Positions 18,514 through 28,850 of a DNA stretch of 62,919 nt are shown here, piece by piece. The translations under genes were made by a program, and so were the position numbers. The stretch's first letter is position 1. The number at the start of each line of letters is the position of its first letter. The notes below the pieces were generated by a model, which saw nothing but the letters and a program-made list of their open reading frames with translations, did not search any database and had not been told where the DNA came from. This stretch comes from Sulfurimonas sp. (lineage in GTDB: Bacteria > Campylobacterota > Campylobacteria > Campylobacterales > Sulfurimonadaceae): positions 1 through 62,919 of the forward strand of contig JAMOQK010000007.1 of the NCBI GenBank assembly GCA_027064045.1, given 5' to 3'.

Positions 18514-20361
18514 ATGACAGCAAAAGAACTCAACAAAGCTATAGATGATTTCTTTGTAAATCACAAATCGAAAGATTGTGCTACTTACGAAGCCATAATA
18601 GAACTTTTTGAAAAACAGCCTACAGCCGCACAATCTAAAAATATCTTTAAACTTGCCAAAAAACATAAAGTCTGCCTTTATACATCTAGTGAACATGCAA
18701 AAAAACTAAATGATAAAGAAGCTGAAGCAAGAAGAGATGCTCAAAGAAAAATGCTACAAAATAATGAGTCTGATAAATTTGATATACTCAAAGAGCATGA
18801 ACTACTTGAATGGTCCCGTTCAGATTCCCCTGTTCGTATGTATCTTCGAGAGATGGGACAAATCCCCCTATTAACAAAAGAAGAAGAGATAGAAATATCT
18901 AAAAAAATAGAGGGTGGAGAAAGCATAATCATAGATGCAATCTGTTCTGTTCCATACCTTATAAATTTTATCTTAGACTACAAAGAGCCTTTAATTAACC
19001 GTGAAAGAAGAGTTAAAGAACTTTTTAGAAGTTTTGAAGATGAAAAAGATGATAGTGATGATGGTGATGATAAAGATGTAGATTCAAAAGAAAAAACTTC
19101 ATCCGTAAAAGATAAAAGTAGAGTTGAAAAAGTAAGCCTATCTTTTAAAGCACTTGAAAAAGCAAAAAAAGAGTGGATGAAAGCTGCTGATAAAATGCCA
19201 GAGAATATTGATGGTGAACTTACAGAAGAGATTGTTGCTTACTTTTTAGCTGTAACTTTCAAAAAAAGTGTTCTTAAAGAGAAACTTTTAGATTTAGGTC
19301 CAACTTCAAAACTTATCAACGAACTTGTAAAAGCAATGGAAACTGCTCTTAAAAGTGATGATGGCTACGACAAAGAATTAAAAAGACTTGAATATAAATT
19401 ACCACTTTTCAATGCTACTCTTAAAGCAAATCATAAAATCCTGGTAGAAAAAATACAAGAACTAAACAAAGAAGATATAGCCGGTATGGTACCTGAAGCT
19501 ACCATGGTTTCTACATATATGGAGATTAAAAAACTTGTTCAAACAAAAGAAGCAAGTAAAAACTCTTTTGATATGGAACCTGAAAAATTAGCCGATATTT
19601 TAGAGCAAATTAAACGGGGTAAAAACATCTCTGAAATCTCTAAAACAAAAATGGCAAAATCAAATCTTAGACTTGTTGTATCTATTGCTAAAAGATATAC
19701 AAACCGTGGTCTTCCATTTCTTGACCTTATACAAGAGGGTAACATCGGTCTTATGAAGGCTGTTGATAAATTTGAATATCAAAAAGGTTACAAGTTTTCA
19801 ACTTATGCTACTTGGTGGATTCGTCAGGCAATTAGCCGTGCTATTGCTGATCAGGCTAGAACTATCCGTATTCCTATACATATGATTGAAACCATAAACC
19901 GTATCAACAAAATTATGCGTAAACACCTTCAAGAACATGGTAAAGAGCCAGATGTTGATACAATCTCACAAGAAGTTGGATTAAGTGTTGAAAAAGTTAA
20001 AAATGTAATTAAAATCACAAAAGAACCAATAAGTCTTGAAGCCCCTATCGGTAGTGAAGAAGATGGTCGTTTTGGTGACTTTATCGAGGATAAAACATCT
20101 GTCTCACCATCAGATGCAATACTAAAAGATGATTTAAGAGTTCAGATAGAGAGTGTTCTTGAGCAATTAAATGAAAGAGAAAAAGCCGTTATAAAACTCC
20201 GTTTTGGAATTATGGATGATGAGAGTGATAGAACGCTAGAAGAGATTGGCAAAGAGTTAAGTGTAACTCGTGAGAGAGTTCGTCAAATCGAATCAAGTGC
20301 TATCAAAAAACTTAAACACCCTAAAGTTGGTAGAAAACTTAAAAACTATATAGAAGAATAA
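18514..20361 (+). CDS. rpoD: Primary sigma factor RpoD (sigma-70)
   Basis: 615 residues from the ATG at 18514 ([14 protein letters not shown]); the track's longer start adds 18 unlikely residues. Region 1.1 is N-terminal; region 1.2 has [20 protein letters not shown]; an acidic insertion [15 protein letters not shown] follows. Region 2 contains [20 protein letters not shown] and [20 protein letters not shown]; region 4 ends with [20 protein letters not shown]. Transcribed divergently from the flagellar operon, with TATAAT at 18469-18474 as its probable -10. Confidence 0.95.
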   Translation: MTAKELNKAIDDFFVNHKSKDCATYEAIIELFEKQPTAAQSKNIFKLAKKHKVCLYTSSEHAKKLNDKEAEARRDAQRKMLQNNESDKFDILKEHELLEWSRSDSPVRMYLREMGQIPLLTKEEEIEISKKIEGGESIIIDAICSVPYLINFILDYKEPLINRERRVKELFRSFEDEKDDSDDGDDKDVDSKEKTSSVKDKSRVEKVSLSFKALEKAKKEWMKAADKMPENIDGELTEEIVAYFLAVTFKKSVLKEKLLDLGPTSKLINELVKAMETALKSDDGYDKELKRLEYKLPLFNATLKANHKILVEKIQELNKEDIAGMVPEATMVSTYMEIKKLVQTKEASKNSFDMEPEKLADILEQIKRGKNISEISKTKMAKSNLRLVVSIAKRYTNRGLPFLDLIQEGNIGLMKAVDKFEYQKGYKFSTYATWWIRQAISRAIADQARTIRIPIHMIETINRINKIMRKHLQEHGKEPDVDTISQEVGLSVEKVKNVIKITKEPISLEAPIGSEEDGRFGDFIEDKTSVSPSDAILKDDLRVQIESVLEQLNEREKAVIKLRFGIMDDESDRTLEEIGKELSVTRERVRQIESSAIKKLKHPKVGRKLKNYIEE

Positions 20362-20378
20362 ACTAAAACATTACAAAG

Positions 20379-20405
20379 AAGGAACTTTTAAGAAAAAAGT
20401 TCCTT
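20379..20405. terminator. Hairpin shared by convergent rpoD and the 174-codon gene
   Basis: AAGGAACTTTT (20379-20389) pairs with AAAAGTTCCTT (20395-20405) across a 5-nt loop, an 11-bp stem. It covers the stop codon of the minus-strand gene. The A/T-rich inner stem supplies U/A runs for both directions. Confidence 0.7.
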
Positions 20406-20912
20406 ACCACTAATAGACCCAACAACAATTCCAACCAATAATGATGGTAAATATATAGCAATATCAAGCAGTTGATTGTTTTTTAAAGCTATAAAACCCA
20501 AAATCAAAAATACATACGGAACAAGTCTAAAAGCAGACACACTCCCCTTTACCCCTTGCTTCATACTTTTTACACTAAAAGTTTTTATCTTTGATTTTTC
20601 CTCTTTAACTATCGCCTTTAAATCCAACTCTTCAAATGGTGCTTCATTTATCTCTTCATCATATAAACCATGGGGATCTTCTATCTCATCTAAAAGATCT
20701 CTTTTTTCTTCAAAAATACCTGAATCAACCTGAGACTTAACCATTTTCTTATAACCATAAGAAGCACCTAAAATTATAAAAAAAGAGCTTAAAAATGCTA
20801 CTTGTAAATTTATATAAAAACTAAAAGATATTAGATAAGTTCCTAAGATTAGAAGTTGAGATATTAAAATCAGTTTAATAGCTTTTCTCACCATAGTCCT
20901 CATCATCTTCAT
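20388..20912 (-). CDS. Membrane protein of unknown function
   Basis: 174 residues. Two hydrophobic segments near the N-terminus (about 12-33 and 33-52), a ~75-residue charged cytoplasmic stretch (EEKRDLLDEIEDPHGLYDEE), then a C-terminal hydrophobic pair (about 128-170, VPYVFLILGFIALKNNQLLD). No family recognised. Its ATG lies within the end of the AtpZ-like gene (overlap ~38 nt, or 20 nt if the internal MVRKAIK start is used), so it is co-translated with it. Campylobacterota genomes often have a membrane protein here beside hemL. Confidence 0.65.
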   Translation of the reverse strand: MKMMRTMVRKAIKLILISQLLILGTYLISFSFYINLQVAFLSSFFIILGASYGYKKMVKSQVDSGIFEEKRDLLDEIEDPHGLYDEEINEAPFEELDLKAIVKEEKSKIKTFSVKSMKQGVKGSVSAFRLVPYVFLILGFIALKNNQLLDIAIYLPSLLVGIVVGSISGKELFS

Positions 20913-21198
20913 TTTCTTCTAATTGTTTTTTTATCGCATAACGAGGTTCTTTTGCTAATTCTTCATACTCATTATATTGTTTAGAATATGCTTTATAAAC
21001 ATTTAAAATTGCAGCTGCAATACCTATAAAAACACCTATAAAAAAAGTCCAATAAACACCACTTAAACTACGGAGTAGATAACCTATCCCTATACCCATA
21101 GCAACAGCCACAACTATAGAAATACCAAGAGAAAGGCTATCAGCTGCCTCCACAAGTGGTTTTATCCTTGGTTTCCTCTCCTTTTTTTCATTAGGCAT
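20875..21198 (-). CDS. AtpZ/AtpI-family membrane protein
   Basis: 107 residues. A basic N-terminus, then two transmembrane helices (about 22-42 [20 protein letters not shown]; 48-68 [20 protein letters not shown]) and an acidic tail. The helix pair with G-rich first helix resembles the AtpZ/AtpI family that accompanies F-type ATP synthase, where it aids assembly or Mg/Ca transport. No atp genes are near here. The start overlaps hemL by 8 nt. Confidence 0.7.
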   Translation of the reverse strand: MPNEKKERKPRIKPLVEAADSLSLGISIVVAVAMGIGIGYLLRSLSGVYWTFFIGVFIGIAAAILNVYKAYSKQYNEYEELAKEPRYAIKKQLEENEDDEDYGEKSY

Positions 21199-22483
21199 TA
21201 GCTATCTCTTTAAATACTTTTGCACTTGCCTTAATCGTGTCTTCTATCATCTCATCAGTTATAGCAGTTGATATAAATCCTGTCTCATACAGTGAACATG
21301 CAAAATAAAAACCTTCATTAAGCATACCTGAATGAAATTTTGCAAACAATTCGGCATCAGATTTTGTAGCATCATTGAAGTTTTTAACCAGATTATCATT
21401 AAAAAAGAAGCCAAACATACTTCCCCTTACATCTGTTTGCATAGTAATCCCACATGCCAAAGCTTCAGCCTTCATCCCCTCAACAAGTCTTTTTGCTCTT
21501 GTTTCTAACACCGATATAACTTGTGCATTTGCTTTTAGTTTAGAAAGTGCTGCATAACCTGCTGCCATAGCAACTGGATTTCCACTAAGTGTTCCAGCTT
21601 GATAAACTGGGCCTTCTGGTGAAAGTTTTGCCATAATCTCAGCCCTTGCACCAAAAGCACCAACAGGCATACCTCCACCTATAACTTTACCAAGAGTTAC
21701 AATGTCAGGTTTAACACCAGTAATAGACTCAGCACCATTCACACTACCTCTAAAACCACTCATAACTTCATCAAATATAAGCAATGCTCCGTTTTTATCA
21801 CAAAGTTCTCTAAGCTCATGCAAGAACTCTTTATCAGCTGGTACAAGCCCCATATTTCCTGCTATTGGCTCGATAATCACACATGCTATATCATTAGAAT
21901 CTGCAAAACATTTTTTTACACTCTCGATGTTATTATATTCTGCTAAAAGTGTATGTTTTGTAAAATCAGCTGGTACACCAGGGCTTGATGGATTTCCAAA
22001 AGTAGCAGCACCACTTCCAGCCTCAACTAAAAGTGCATCACTGTGACCGTGGTAACATCCAGTAAATTTCACAATATCATCACGGGAAGTAAATCCACGA
22101 GCCAAACGGATAGCACTCATAACCGCTTCTGTTCCACTGCTTACAAATCTAACTTTGTCAATAGAATCAAAAAATGACACAACAAGTTTTGCCAACTCTG
22201 TTTCAGCCAAAGTTGGCGCACCAAAACTAAGACCATGTTTTACAGCATCAATTACAGCTGCTTCTATCTTTTCATCTCTATGACCAAAGATAAGTGGTCC
22301 CCAACTTTGAACAAAATCTACATATTTGTTCCCATCAACATCACTTATATAAGCACCCTTGCCCTCTGTTATAAAGATAGGAGTTCCCCCAACACTTTTA
22401 AATGCTCTAACTGGAGAATTTACTCCACCCGGGATTAATTTTTGTGCTTGACTAAATGCTTCTTTAGATGCTTGTGTATTCAT
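21191..22483 (-). CDS. hemL: Glutamate-1-semialdehyde 2,1-aminomutase
   Basis: 430 residues, the usual size. PLP enzyme making 5-aminolevulinate in the C5 tetrapyrrole pathway. Signatures: [66 protein letters not shown] and the PLP lysine in [19 protein letters not shown]. It heads the hemL-atpZ-like-174aa run and is divergent from the TonB-like gene. One exact CCACATGCCA word lies in its 3' half (21450-21459), read as LACG. Confidence 0.96.
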   Translation of the reverse strand: MNTQASKEAFSQAQKLIPGGVNSPVRAFKSVGGTPIFITEGKGAYISDVDGNKYVDFVQSWGPLIFGHRDEKIEAAVIDAVKHGLSFGAPTLAETELAKLVVSFFDSIDKVRFVSSGTEAVMSAIRLARGFTSRDDIVKFTGCYHGHSDALLVEAGSGAATFGNPSSPGVPADFTKHTLLAEYNNIESVKKCFADSNDIACVIIEPIAGNMGLVPADKEFLHELRELCDKNGALLIFDEVMSGFRGSVNGAESITGVKPDIVTLGKVIGGGMPVGAFGARAEIMAKLSPEGPVYQAGTLSGNPVAMAAGYAALSKLKANAQVISVLETRAKRLVEGMKAEALACGITMQTDVRGSMFGFFFNDNLVKNFNDATKSDAELFAKFHSGMLNEGFYFACSLYETGFISTAITDEMIEDTIKASAKVFKEIANA

Positions 22484-22575
22484 AATTATATTGACCTTAT
22501 TAAGTTTTTTTGTATTATAGCAAAGTAGTATTAATCTTCATTTGATATAATCTTCAAAAATTAGAATGGAAAAAT

Positions 22576-23475
22576 TTGAATAGATCTTCTTTTGCTTTTT
22601 TTGTAGCATTGCTAGTGCATATACTACTTATACTTCTGTTTTTATTGTTAGGTAGTATGTTGCCTATTGACACCCATAAAAACACAGCACCAAAAGAAAA
22701 AAAAATAAAAATATCTTTAAAAGATTATAAACCAAAAAAACATAAAAACTCTGGAAATATTAAGAAAAAACCAACACCAATAGCTCCACCAATGCCAAAA
22801 GGTTCACAACTAAAACAACTTGCTAAGAAACCACCTATAAAATACAAACCAAAAAAACATAGAAAAAAAGTAAAACTAAATCCAAAACCAAAGCTAAAAC
22901 CAAAAATTGTAAAACCAAAACCAAAAATAAAACCCCTACCACCTAAAAAACCATACATAGCACTGAAAAAAACTATAAAAGATATAAACATAACAAAAGA
23001 TACAACAAAAACAACTATAAAAAAACAACCAAAAGATCCTTTATATGCACTACTTTCTCAAGATAGATCAAATGAAGAAAACAAACAACAAAAAAAGAAA
23101 AACAATGCTGGAAGTAATATTGGTCAAAATATAAAAGAACTATATGGTGATAAATTTGGAAAACTCACACCTGGACAACAAAAATATATATTAAACAATC
23201 AAGAGATTATGAGACGCATCACGCAACAGGTTCTAACTCGTGTTGCGAGAGTAAATCTACCAAACAATTTAAGAGTAAATGCAACTAATATCATAGAGTT
23301 TTATCTATATCCAAATGGAGACATGTCAGATTTTAGATTTATAAAAAAAAGTGGATATTATGTACTAGATGACACAACAAAAGAAACTATAGAATATGCT
23401 TATAGTAGATACCCAAGACCAACAGAGAAAACACTCATTAGGTATAATGTTTTTTATAATTTAGCAAGTTATTAG
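22576..23475 (+). CDS. TonB-like energy-transducing protein
   Basis: 299 residues. One N-terminal membrane anchor (about 5-28, FAFFVALLVHILLILLFLLL), then a very basic Lys/Pro-rich spacer (about 40-150, with repeats like KPKPKIKPLPPKKP) that can span the periplasm, and a C-terminal TonB-like beta domain with NIIEFYLYPNGDMSDFRFIK and YSRYPRPTEKTLIRYNVFY. No ExbB/ExbD neighbours. The start is TTG; ribosome site is weak. It could serve outer-membrane transport or TolA-like envelope functions. Confidence 0.72.
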   Translation: MNRSSFAFFVALLVHILLILLFLLLGSMLPIDTHKNTAPKEKKIKISLKDYKPKKHKNSGNIKKKPTPIAPPMPKGSQLKQLAKKPPIKYKPKKHRKKVKLNPKPKLKPKIVKPKPKIKPLPPKKPYIALKKTIKDINITKDTTKTTIKKQPKDPLYALLSQDRSNEENKQQKKKNNAGSNIGQNIKELYGDKFGKLTPGQQKYILNNQEIMRRITQQVLTRVARVNLPNNLRVNATNIIEFYLYPNGDMSDFRFIKKSGYYVLDDTTKETIEYAYSRYPRPTEKTLIRYNVFYNLASY

Positions 23476-23508
23476 CTAGTTTACTTTTTAAGTAATCTAG
23501 CTATTTTT
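23473..23508. terminator. Strong terminator between tonB-like gene and lpxD
   Basis: TAGCTAG-T-TTACTT-TTT-AAGTAA-T-CTAGCTA followed by TTTTT. A 13-bp stem with one T:T mismatch starts at the TonB-like stop codon itself and serves the plus strand; with the convergent lpxD it may work both ways. Confidence 0.85.
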
Positions 23509-24434
23509 GCTTGAAGTTTTAGCCATGTTCTTTGTTCCATAAGTGGAAAACCACCATATGTTTTTCCACTCTCTTTTATATTATGAGTAATTCCACTTCT
23601 TGCTGCAAAATTTGAAAATGGTGCTATCTCTAAATGACCAGCAAAAGCAGCCTGACCACCAACAACTACATTTCTACCGAGTTTAGTTGAACCAGCACTA
23701 CCAGATTGAGCAACAAACACACTATATTCACCTATCTCACAGTTATGTGCTATCTGAACAAGGTTATCTATGCGAACACCTTTTTTAAGTATGGTTGAAC
23801 CAAATACTGCTCTATCTACACTTACATTACTACCAATCTCAACATCATCTTCTATAACAACATTTCCGTTTTGATAGATTTTTTTATGCTCACCCAAATT
23901 ATTTGTAGCAAAACCAAAACCATCAGCACCTATCACTGTATTTGCATGGATTATACAATCAGCACCTATTTTACAATCTCTATAAACTGTTACACTTGGA
24001 TAAAGTATAGTGTTGTCTCCAACAACTGCATTTGCTCCAATATAAACATGAGCTAAAATAGTACAGTTTTTACCTATAACAGCACCATTTGCTATCTCTG
24101 CTTTATCAGATACACTACTACCCTCGCCTATCTTGGCATGTGGGAGTGTGTTGTCCTCAATAGCAGGTGCAAAATATTTTGATAAAACAGCCATCGACCA
24201 ATAAGAATTTTCCACAACCAAAGCTACACAACCACTTGGTACATACTCTACTAAACTTTCTGGTACAATAACACCAGCAGCTTTTGTGTCTTGTATATCT
24301 TTAACATACTTTGCATTTGCGACAAAAGAGAGTTCACTAGAAGTTGCATCTTTAAGAGCATTCATCCCCTCTATATCTATATCATCCCCACTAAATTCAC
24401 ATTCTAAAATAGATGCTATTTTACTTAATTTCAT
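23481..24434 (-). CDS. lpxD: UDP-3-O-acylglucosamine N-acyltransferase
   Basis: 317 residues. Adds the second acyl chain in lipid A synthesis. An N-terminal uridine-binding domain (about 1-95) precedes a left-handed beta-helix of hexapeptides (IGKNCTILAHVYIGANAVVG, GADGFGF, LVQIAHNCEIGEYSVFVAQS) with the catalytic His region. Follows ilvN by 3 nt; the ilvB-ilvN-lpxD order is the same in Campylobacter as I recall. Confidence 0.94.
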   Translation of the reverse strand: MKLSKIASILECEFSGDDIDIEGMNALKDATSSELSFVANAKYVKDIQDTKAAGVIVPESLVEYVPSGCVALVVENSYWSMAVLSKYFAPAIEDNTLPHAKIGEGSSVSDKAEIANGAVIGKNCTILAHVYIGANAVVGDNTILYPSVTVYRDCKIGADCIIHANTVIGADGFGFATNNLGEHKKIYQNGNVVIEDDVEIGSNVSVDRAVFGSTILKKGVRIDNLVQIAHNCEIGEYSVFVAQSGSAGSTKLGRNVVVGGQAAFAGHLEIAPFSNFAARSGITHNIKESGKTYGGFPLMEQRTWLKLQAKIARLLKK

Positions 24435-24437
24435 ATT

Positions 24438-24914
24438 TTATCTCTCAAGTGCCACAGCACCACTTCTAACAATCTCTTTTGGATTGTATCTTTTTATGGC
24501 TTGTAAAAAATTTTCTACCCTTTGTGGCTCATCTGCAACCATTGCTATGATTACATTCTCACCAATATTTACAATTTTACCATTATATGCTTCGCATAAA
24601 GTATTTATATCACTAATATTTTCAGCAATAGGAAATTTAATCAAAGCCATCTCTTTTTCAACTATATCATTATGCTCATACACCCTTAAAACAGGTATAA
24701 GTTTATGTAGTTGCTTGGTTATCTGTTCTATAACTCTGATAGAACCAGAAGTAACAATAGTAAGTCTTGAATACTTAGAATCAGGTATAGGAGCAACTGT
24801 TAAAGAAGTAATATTATAACCACGACCAGAAAAAAGGTCTGTAATACGAGATAAAACACTCGCTTCATTTATAACAATAACTGAAACTACTCTTCTTTCA
24901 CTATTCTCAATCAT
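24438..24914 (-). CDS. ilvN: Acetolactate synthase small (regulatory) subunit
   Basis: 158 residues: an N-terminal ACT domain (RRVVSVIVINEASVLSRITD, LFSGRGYNITSLTVAPI) and the second ACT-like half. It binds valine and activates and feedback-regulates IlvB in branched-chain amino acid synthesis. Sometimes named ilvH. Its start overlaps the ilvB stop by 8 nt. Confidence 0.94.
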   Translation of the reverse strand: MIENSERRVVSVIVINEASVLSRITDLFSGRGYNITSLTVAPIPDSKYSRLTIVTSGSIRVIEQITKQLHKLIPVLRVYEHNDIVEKEMALIKFPIAENISDINTLCEAYNGKIVNIGENVIIAMVADEPQRVENFLQAIKRYNPKEIVRSGAVALER

Positions 24915-26610
24915 TATCTTCCCCCTTTTTCTCTAGTAACATCATATTAAATAAACTTCCACCAGCTGGAACCATTGGCATAACATTTTCCAGCCTATAG
25001 ACTATAACTTCTATAAAAGCTACCACATTTTTCTCAACGGCATCTTTAAGTGCAGCATCAAACTCCTCTTTTGTATGAACTCTATAACCAAGACCACCAA
25101 AAGCTTCAGCAAGTTTTACAAAATCTGGCTGTACCTGAAGATCAGTTTCTGCATATCTTTTGTCATAAAAAAGTGTTTGCCACTGCCTAACCATACCTAA
25201 GAAATTGTTATTTAAAATAATATTTACTACTGGTAACTTCTTCTCAACTGCAGTCATAAGTTCTTGACAATTCATAAGGATTGAGCCATCACCTGTAAAG
25301 TTTATACTTACTTTATCTGGTGAAGCAGCTTTTACACCCATAGCTGCTGGAAAACCAAATCCCATCGTTCCAAGTCCACCAGAACTTGCAAACTGACGAG
25401 GTCTTGTAAATGGATAAAACTGACTTGTCCACATCTGATGCTGTCCAACATCTGTTGTTATGTTTGCTCCATCACCGAGAAGTTCACCAACTCTTTTTAT
25501 AACCCATTGAGGTTTTAATCTCTCACTATCTTCATAAAAAGTCAAAGGATGAAGTTCATTAAAATTATTTACACTCTCTCTCCATGATGAATAATCTTCA
25601 TTTTTTACAACATCACAAAGAGATAACATATCTAAAACAACATTCTTAACATCACCAACTATCGGATAATCAGCATTTACAAGTTTAGAGATACTAGCAG
25701 GGTCAATATCTACATGAACAACATCAGCATTTTTAGCAAACTCACTAAGTTTTCCAGTTACCCTATCATCAAATCTAGCACCCAAAGCTATAACTAAATC
25801 TGTCTCACTCATAGCCATATTTGAAGCATAACTTCCATGCATACCTAACATACCAACAAGAAGTTCATCATCATAAGACAATACACCACGAGCCATAAAT
25901 GTCTCAACAGCAGGGATACCAGTTTTATGAACTAACTCCCTTACTTCATAAGCTGCATTTGCATTTATAACACCACCACCAAGATAAAAAAGTGGTCTTT
26001 TGGCATGTGCGATAGCCTCCATAACTTTTTTGATCTGACGAGTATTACCTTTTACATGTGGTTTATAAGTTTCTAAATTTAGTTTTATATCGTAATCAAA
26101 CTTTTCTATCTGTGCAGTTACATCTTTTGGAATATCTACATGCACAGGGCCGGGACGACCACTTGCTGCTATGTAAAATGCTTCTTTAAGTATGCGAGGT
26201 AAATCAGCTGCATCTGTTACAAGATAGTTATGTTTTGTACAAGAACGACTTATCCCAACAGCATCAATCTCTTGAAAAGCATCAGTACCTATAAGGCTCA
26301 TCGGAACTTGTCCTGATATAACAACCAAAGGGATAGAATCCATATAAGCGTCTGCTAAACCAGTTACTGCATTTGTAAACCCTGGTCCACTTGTTATCAT
26401 TGCAACGCCAACTTTTCCACTAGCCTTAGAATAACCCTCAGCAGCATGTACAGCAGCTTGCTCATGGCGAGTTAAAATATGCTTAAAATAATCCTGTTTA
26501 TATATCTCATCATAGACATTCATTATAGCTCCACCCGGGTAGCCAAATACTGTATCTACTCCCTCACATTTTAAGGCTTCAATCACCATCTGTGCGCCAC
26601 TAATCTGCAT
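24907..26610 (-). CDS. ilvB: Acetolactate synthase large subunit
   Basis: 567 residues, ThDP-dependent. Signatures: N-terminal GYPGGAIMNVYDEIYK with the catalytic Glu in TRHEQAAVHAAEGY; FAD region GARFDDRVTGKL; C-terminal ThDP/Mg site GDGSILMNCQELMTAVEK...NNNFLGMVRQWQ. First step to valine, leucine and isoleucine; leuB, leuD and ilvA also lie in this window. May be named ilvI. No leader-peptide attenuator was seen in the 93-nt gap upstream. Confidence 0.96.
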   Translation of the reverse strand: MQISGAQMVIEALKCEGVDTVFGYPGGAIMNVYDEIYKQDYFKHILTRHEQAAVHAAEGYSKASGKVGVAMITSGPGFTNAVTGLADAYMDSIPLVVISGQVPMSLIGTDAFQEIDAVGISRSCTKHNYLVTDAADLPRILKEAFYIAASGRPGPVHVDIPKDVTAQIEKFDYDIKLNLETYKPHVKGNTRQIKKVMEAIAHAKRPLFYLGGGVINANAAYEVRELVHKTGIPAVETFMARGVLSYDDELLVGMLGMHGSYASNMAMSETDLVIALGARFDDRVTGKLSEFAKNADVVHVDIDPASISKLVNADYPIVGDVKNVVLDMLSLCDVVKNEDYSSWRESVNNFNELHPLTFYEDSERLKPQWVIKRVGELLGDGANITTDVGQHQMWTSQFYPFTRPRQFASSGGLGTMGFGFPAAMGVKAASPDKVSINFTGDGSILMNCQELMTAVEKKLPVVNIILNNNFLGMVRQWQTLFYDKRYAETDLQVQPDFVKLAEAFGGLGYRVHTKEEFDAALKDAVEKNVVAFIEVIVYRLENVMPMVPAGGSLFNMMLLEKKGEDND

Positions 26611-26703
26611 AAGAAGTCTCCTTCATAAAAAATTATAATTTTAAAAATTTGACGATTATACTCAAATGGAACTATATTTGAGGTTAAAAGAGGTGTTAAT
26701 TTT

Positions 26704-28830
26704 TCAATCTAAGATAGAGTTTACAATCATAGATGGTCGCCACATCTCCAAAGAACCCTTTGTTAAGACTTCAAGATTTAGTTTTGATTTCGGATAATAT
26801 TTTTTAAATATTCTATAAAATACCTCTATTTGCTCTTGAATTCCAAAGCATGAAACATAGTTTTTTATGCCATTTTCTATAACTAACTGCTCTTTTCTCT
26901 GTCTTATAGCTTGTTCTAATTGAACTGTATATGCCAAGGCAAACATAGTAGCTAAATGCTTATATCTTGAATGGATTTTCATATATTGAGATAAGATATT
27001 TTTCATACTTATCACATCTCCATCAACAGCATATCCATTCGCCTTTTGCAAATCATCATTCCATTGTTGCTGTAAAACTCTCCCCTCCTTTGTTTCTTGC
27101 AATTCTTCAAAAGAAGCCATAATATTATATGCAGAAATAAAATCCTCTTTTTTAATAGCTTCATAAAATTTATGTTCTAACTCTATAGACCCTAAAATAT
27201 TTTTAGCTTCCTCTTTAAAATCATCAAAATCCAACAACATTCTTAATATTTTTATAGCCATATGAATTTCATTATCTTGTAGATATTTTTGTGATTTTAT
27301 GTAAAGAGTATCTGCATAATTCATCAACATATCATACTCTTTAAATTCTCTTAAAAATGGATTATGTCTTATCAATTCAAAAGCAAGTTTAAAATCTTTT
27401 TGTCCAAGAGAAATTTTAAAACGCCTATAAACATCACCTTGCATAGAAAGACTCTGTATTAACTTTGTTTTTTCACTAACACCACGATATGGATTTAAAA
27501 TCTCACGAGCTTTATCTTTTGCTTTTGGATCTAAAGAGTACTGCTGAGCTAAAGAAAACGCTTTTTTCCAATTAGCTTCCATAGATTTAAATATAGAAGA
27601 ATTTTTATACATGGGATGTTTATTTGCTAATGAATATGCCAATGCCAACTTACCCTGCTTGGCAAATGCACTAAATTTCTCAAAATCAACATATTCTTCC
27701 ATGGTTTTTTTGATGATTGTCTTTTTTAATGGAATATTTTTAAAATTAACAAATGATTCAATAGCACTTTTTTTATCATTTTTCTCAAGAGCTAAGATTG
27801 CTTTTTTAAGCATTCTCTCCCAAGTAAATTCCATTTTTTCATATATTTTAGTATATTTAAGAAGTGGATTTATCTCAATATACTGATAAGCTTTTGCATA
27901 TAATTTTCTTTTGCTTAACTCTTGCATATTTTCTCTACCACTATATATATAATAATTATAAAGTTCATTGGAAGCCGTAGCAACTAAAAGATTTTGATTT
28001 ATCCCATCAAAACATAACGAAGTTATACAACTAGAAAATTTAATATATTTTGAACTAAGTAACTCATAGTTTTCTAACTCATAAACTAAAATATAACCGA
28101 GTTCAGTTGCTAAAAACAAGAACTTGTTATCACTACTTTTTGTAACTTGAACGACTATATCATGAATACCGTCAAGCCGTTTAATAACCTTTCCACTCTT
28201 CATATCCCAAACAATACCATTACTTTTTTTATCAACACTAAAAAGTCTATGCAAATTTAAAAACTGCAATTTCATAACGGCCGCAGAATGTCCTATGAGT
28301 TTATGTTTAAAAGATCTACCGTCTATGTTAAATAAAAACACTTTTTTATCATAACTAGCAGTTGCAAGCCAAACTCCATTATCACTAAAAGCTATATCGT
28401 TTATAGCATCTGAATGTATAGGCAAAGTAAAAGCCAGTTTTGTGCTTTTTATATCTGTTACAAATGTTTTACCATCTTCACCACATGAAAACATATATCT
28501 ACTTAGTGGATCTATCCCTACACAGCTAACACGACCTTGATGTCTTGTTGTTTTTGCTACTACTTTTTTAGTTTTTACATTAAAAAGTTTTGACTCCTTA
28601 ACACTAGAGTCTATAACTGCAAAAAAAACTCCATCACTCGTAAAATCTACGGACTGAAAAGCATAATCTTGAAGTGAAATTTTACTTTTAAAACCACTTT
28701 TTAATTTAAAAGTTTGTTTATCTAAAAATATCACTGTTGTTTTAGAATCTACAGTGACTAAATCACCACTATCTAAATTTTTCACAAGAACAAGTGGATA
28801 CTCAAATAGTTTTTTATTTAATGGTTTCAT
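26704..28830 (-). CDS. Large WD40-repeat protein, unknown function
   Basis: 708 residues, no signal peptide. The first ~310 form a WD40 beta-propeller (GRVSCVGIDPLSRYMFSCGE, DAINDIAFSDNGVWLATASY, KVFLFNIDGRSFKHKLIGHS). The remaining ~400 residues are helical, TPR/HAT-like solenoid (YAKAYQYIEINPLLKYTKIY, LAYSLANKHPMYKNSSIF, FKLAFELIRHNPFLREF). It looks like a scaffold or sensor. Flanked by ilvB and ilvA on the same strand but separated by gaps, so a link to amino acid synthesis is not implied. Confidence 0.75.
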   Translation of the reverse strand: MKPLNKKLFEYPLVLVKNLDSGDLVTVDSKTTVIFLDKQTFKLKSGFKSKISLQDYAFQSVDFTSDGVFFAVIDSSVKESKLFNVKTKKVVAKTTRHQGRVSCVGIDPLSRYMFSCGEDGKTFVTDIKSTKLAFTLPIHSDAINDIAFSDNGVWLATASYDKKVFLFNIDGRSFKHKLIGHSAAVMKLQFLNLHRLFSVDKKSNGIVWDMKSGKVIKRLDGIHDIVVQVTKSSDNKFLFLATELGYILVYELENYELLSSKYIKFSSCITSLCFDGINQNLLVATASNELYNYYIYSGRENMQELSKRKLYAKAYQYIEINPLLKYTKIYEKMEFTWERMLKKAILALEKNDKKSAIESFVNFKNIPLKKTIIKKTMEEYVDFEKFSAFAKQGKLALAYSLANKHPMYKNSSIFKSMEANWKKAFSLAQQYSLDPKAKDKAREILNPYRGVSEKTKLIQSLSMQGDVYRRFKISLGQKDFKLAFELIRHNPFLREFKEYDMLMNYADTLYIKSQKYLQDNEIHMAIKILRMLLDFDDFKEEAKNILGSIELEHKFYEAIKKEDFISAYNIMASFEELQETKEGRVLQQQWNDDLQKANGYAVDGDVISMKNILSQYMKIHSRYKHLATMFALAYTVQLEQAIRQRKEQLVIENGIKNYVSCFGIQEQIEVFYRIFKKYYPKSKLNLEVLTKGSLEMWRPSMIVNSILD

Positions 28831-28850
28831 TTATTATATTTTACGAAAAG

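Noticed and set aside
22725-22991. 88-codon minus-strand ORF rich in Phe/Gly
   Set aside because: Antisense shadow of the Lys/Pro-rich spacer of the TonB-like protein.
24286-24819. 177-codon plus-strand ORF
   Set aside because: Shadow across lpxD and ilvN, both clearly real on the other strand.
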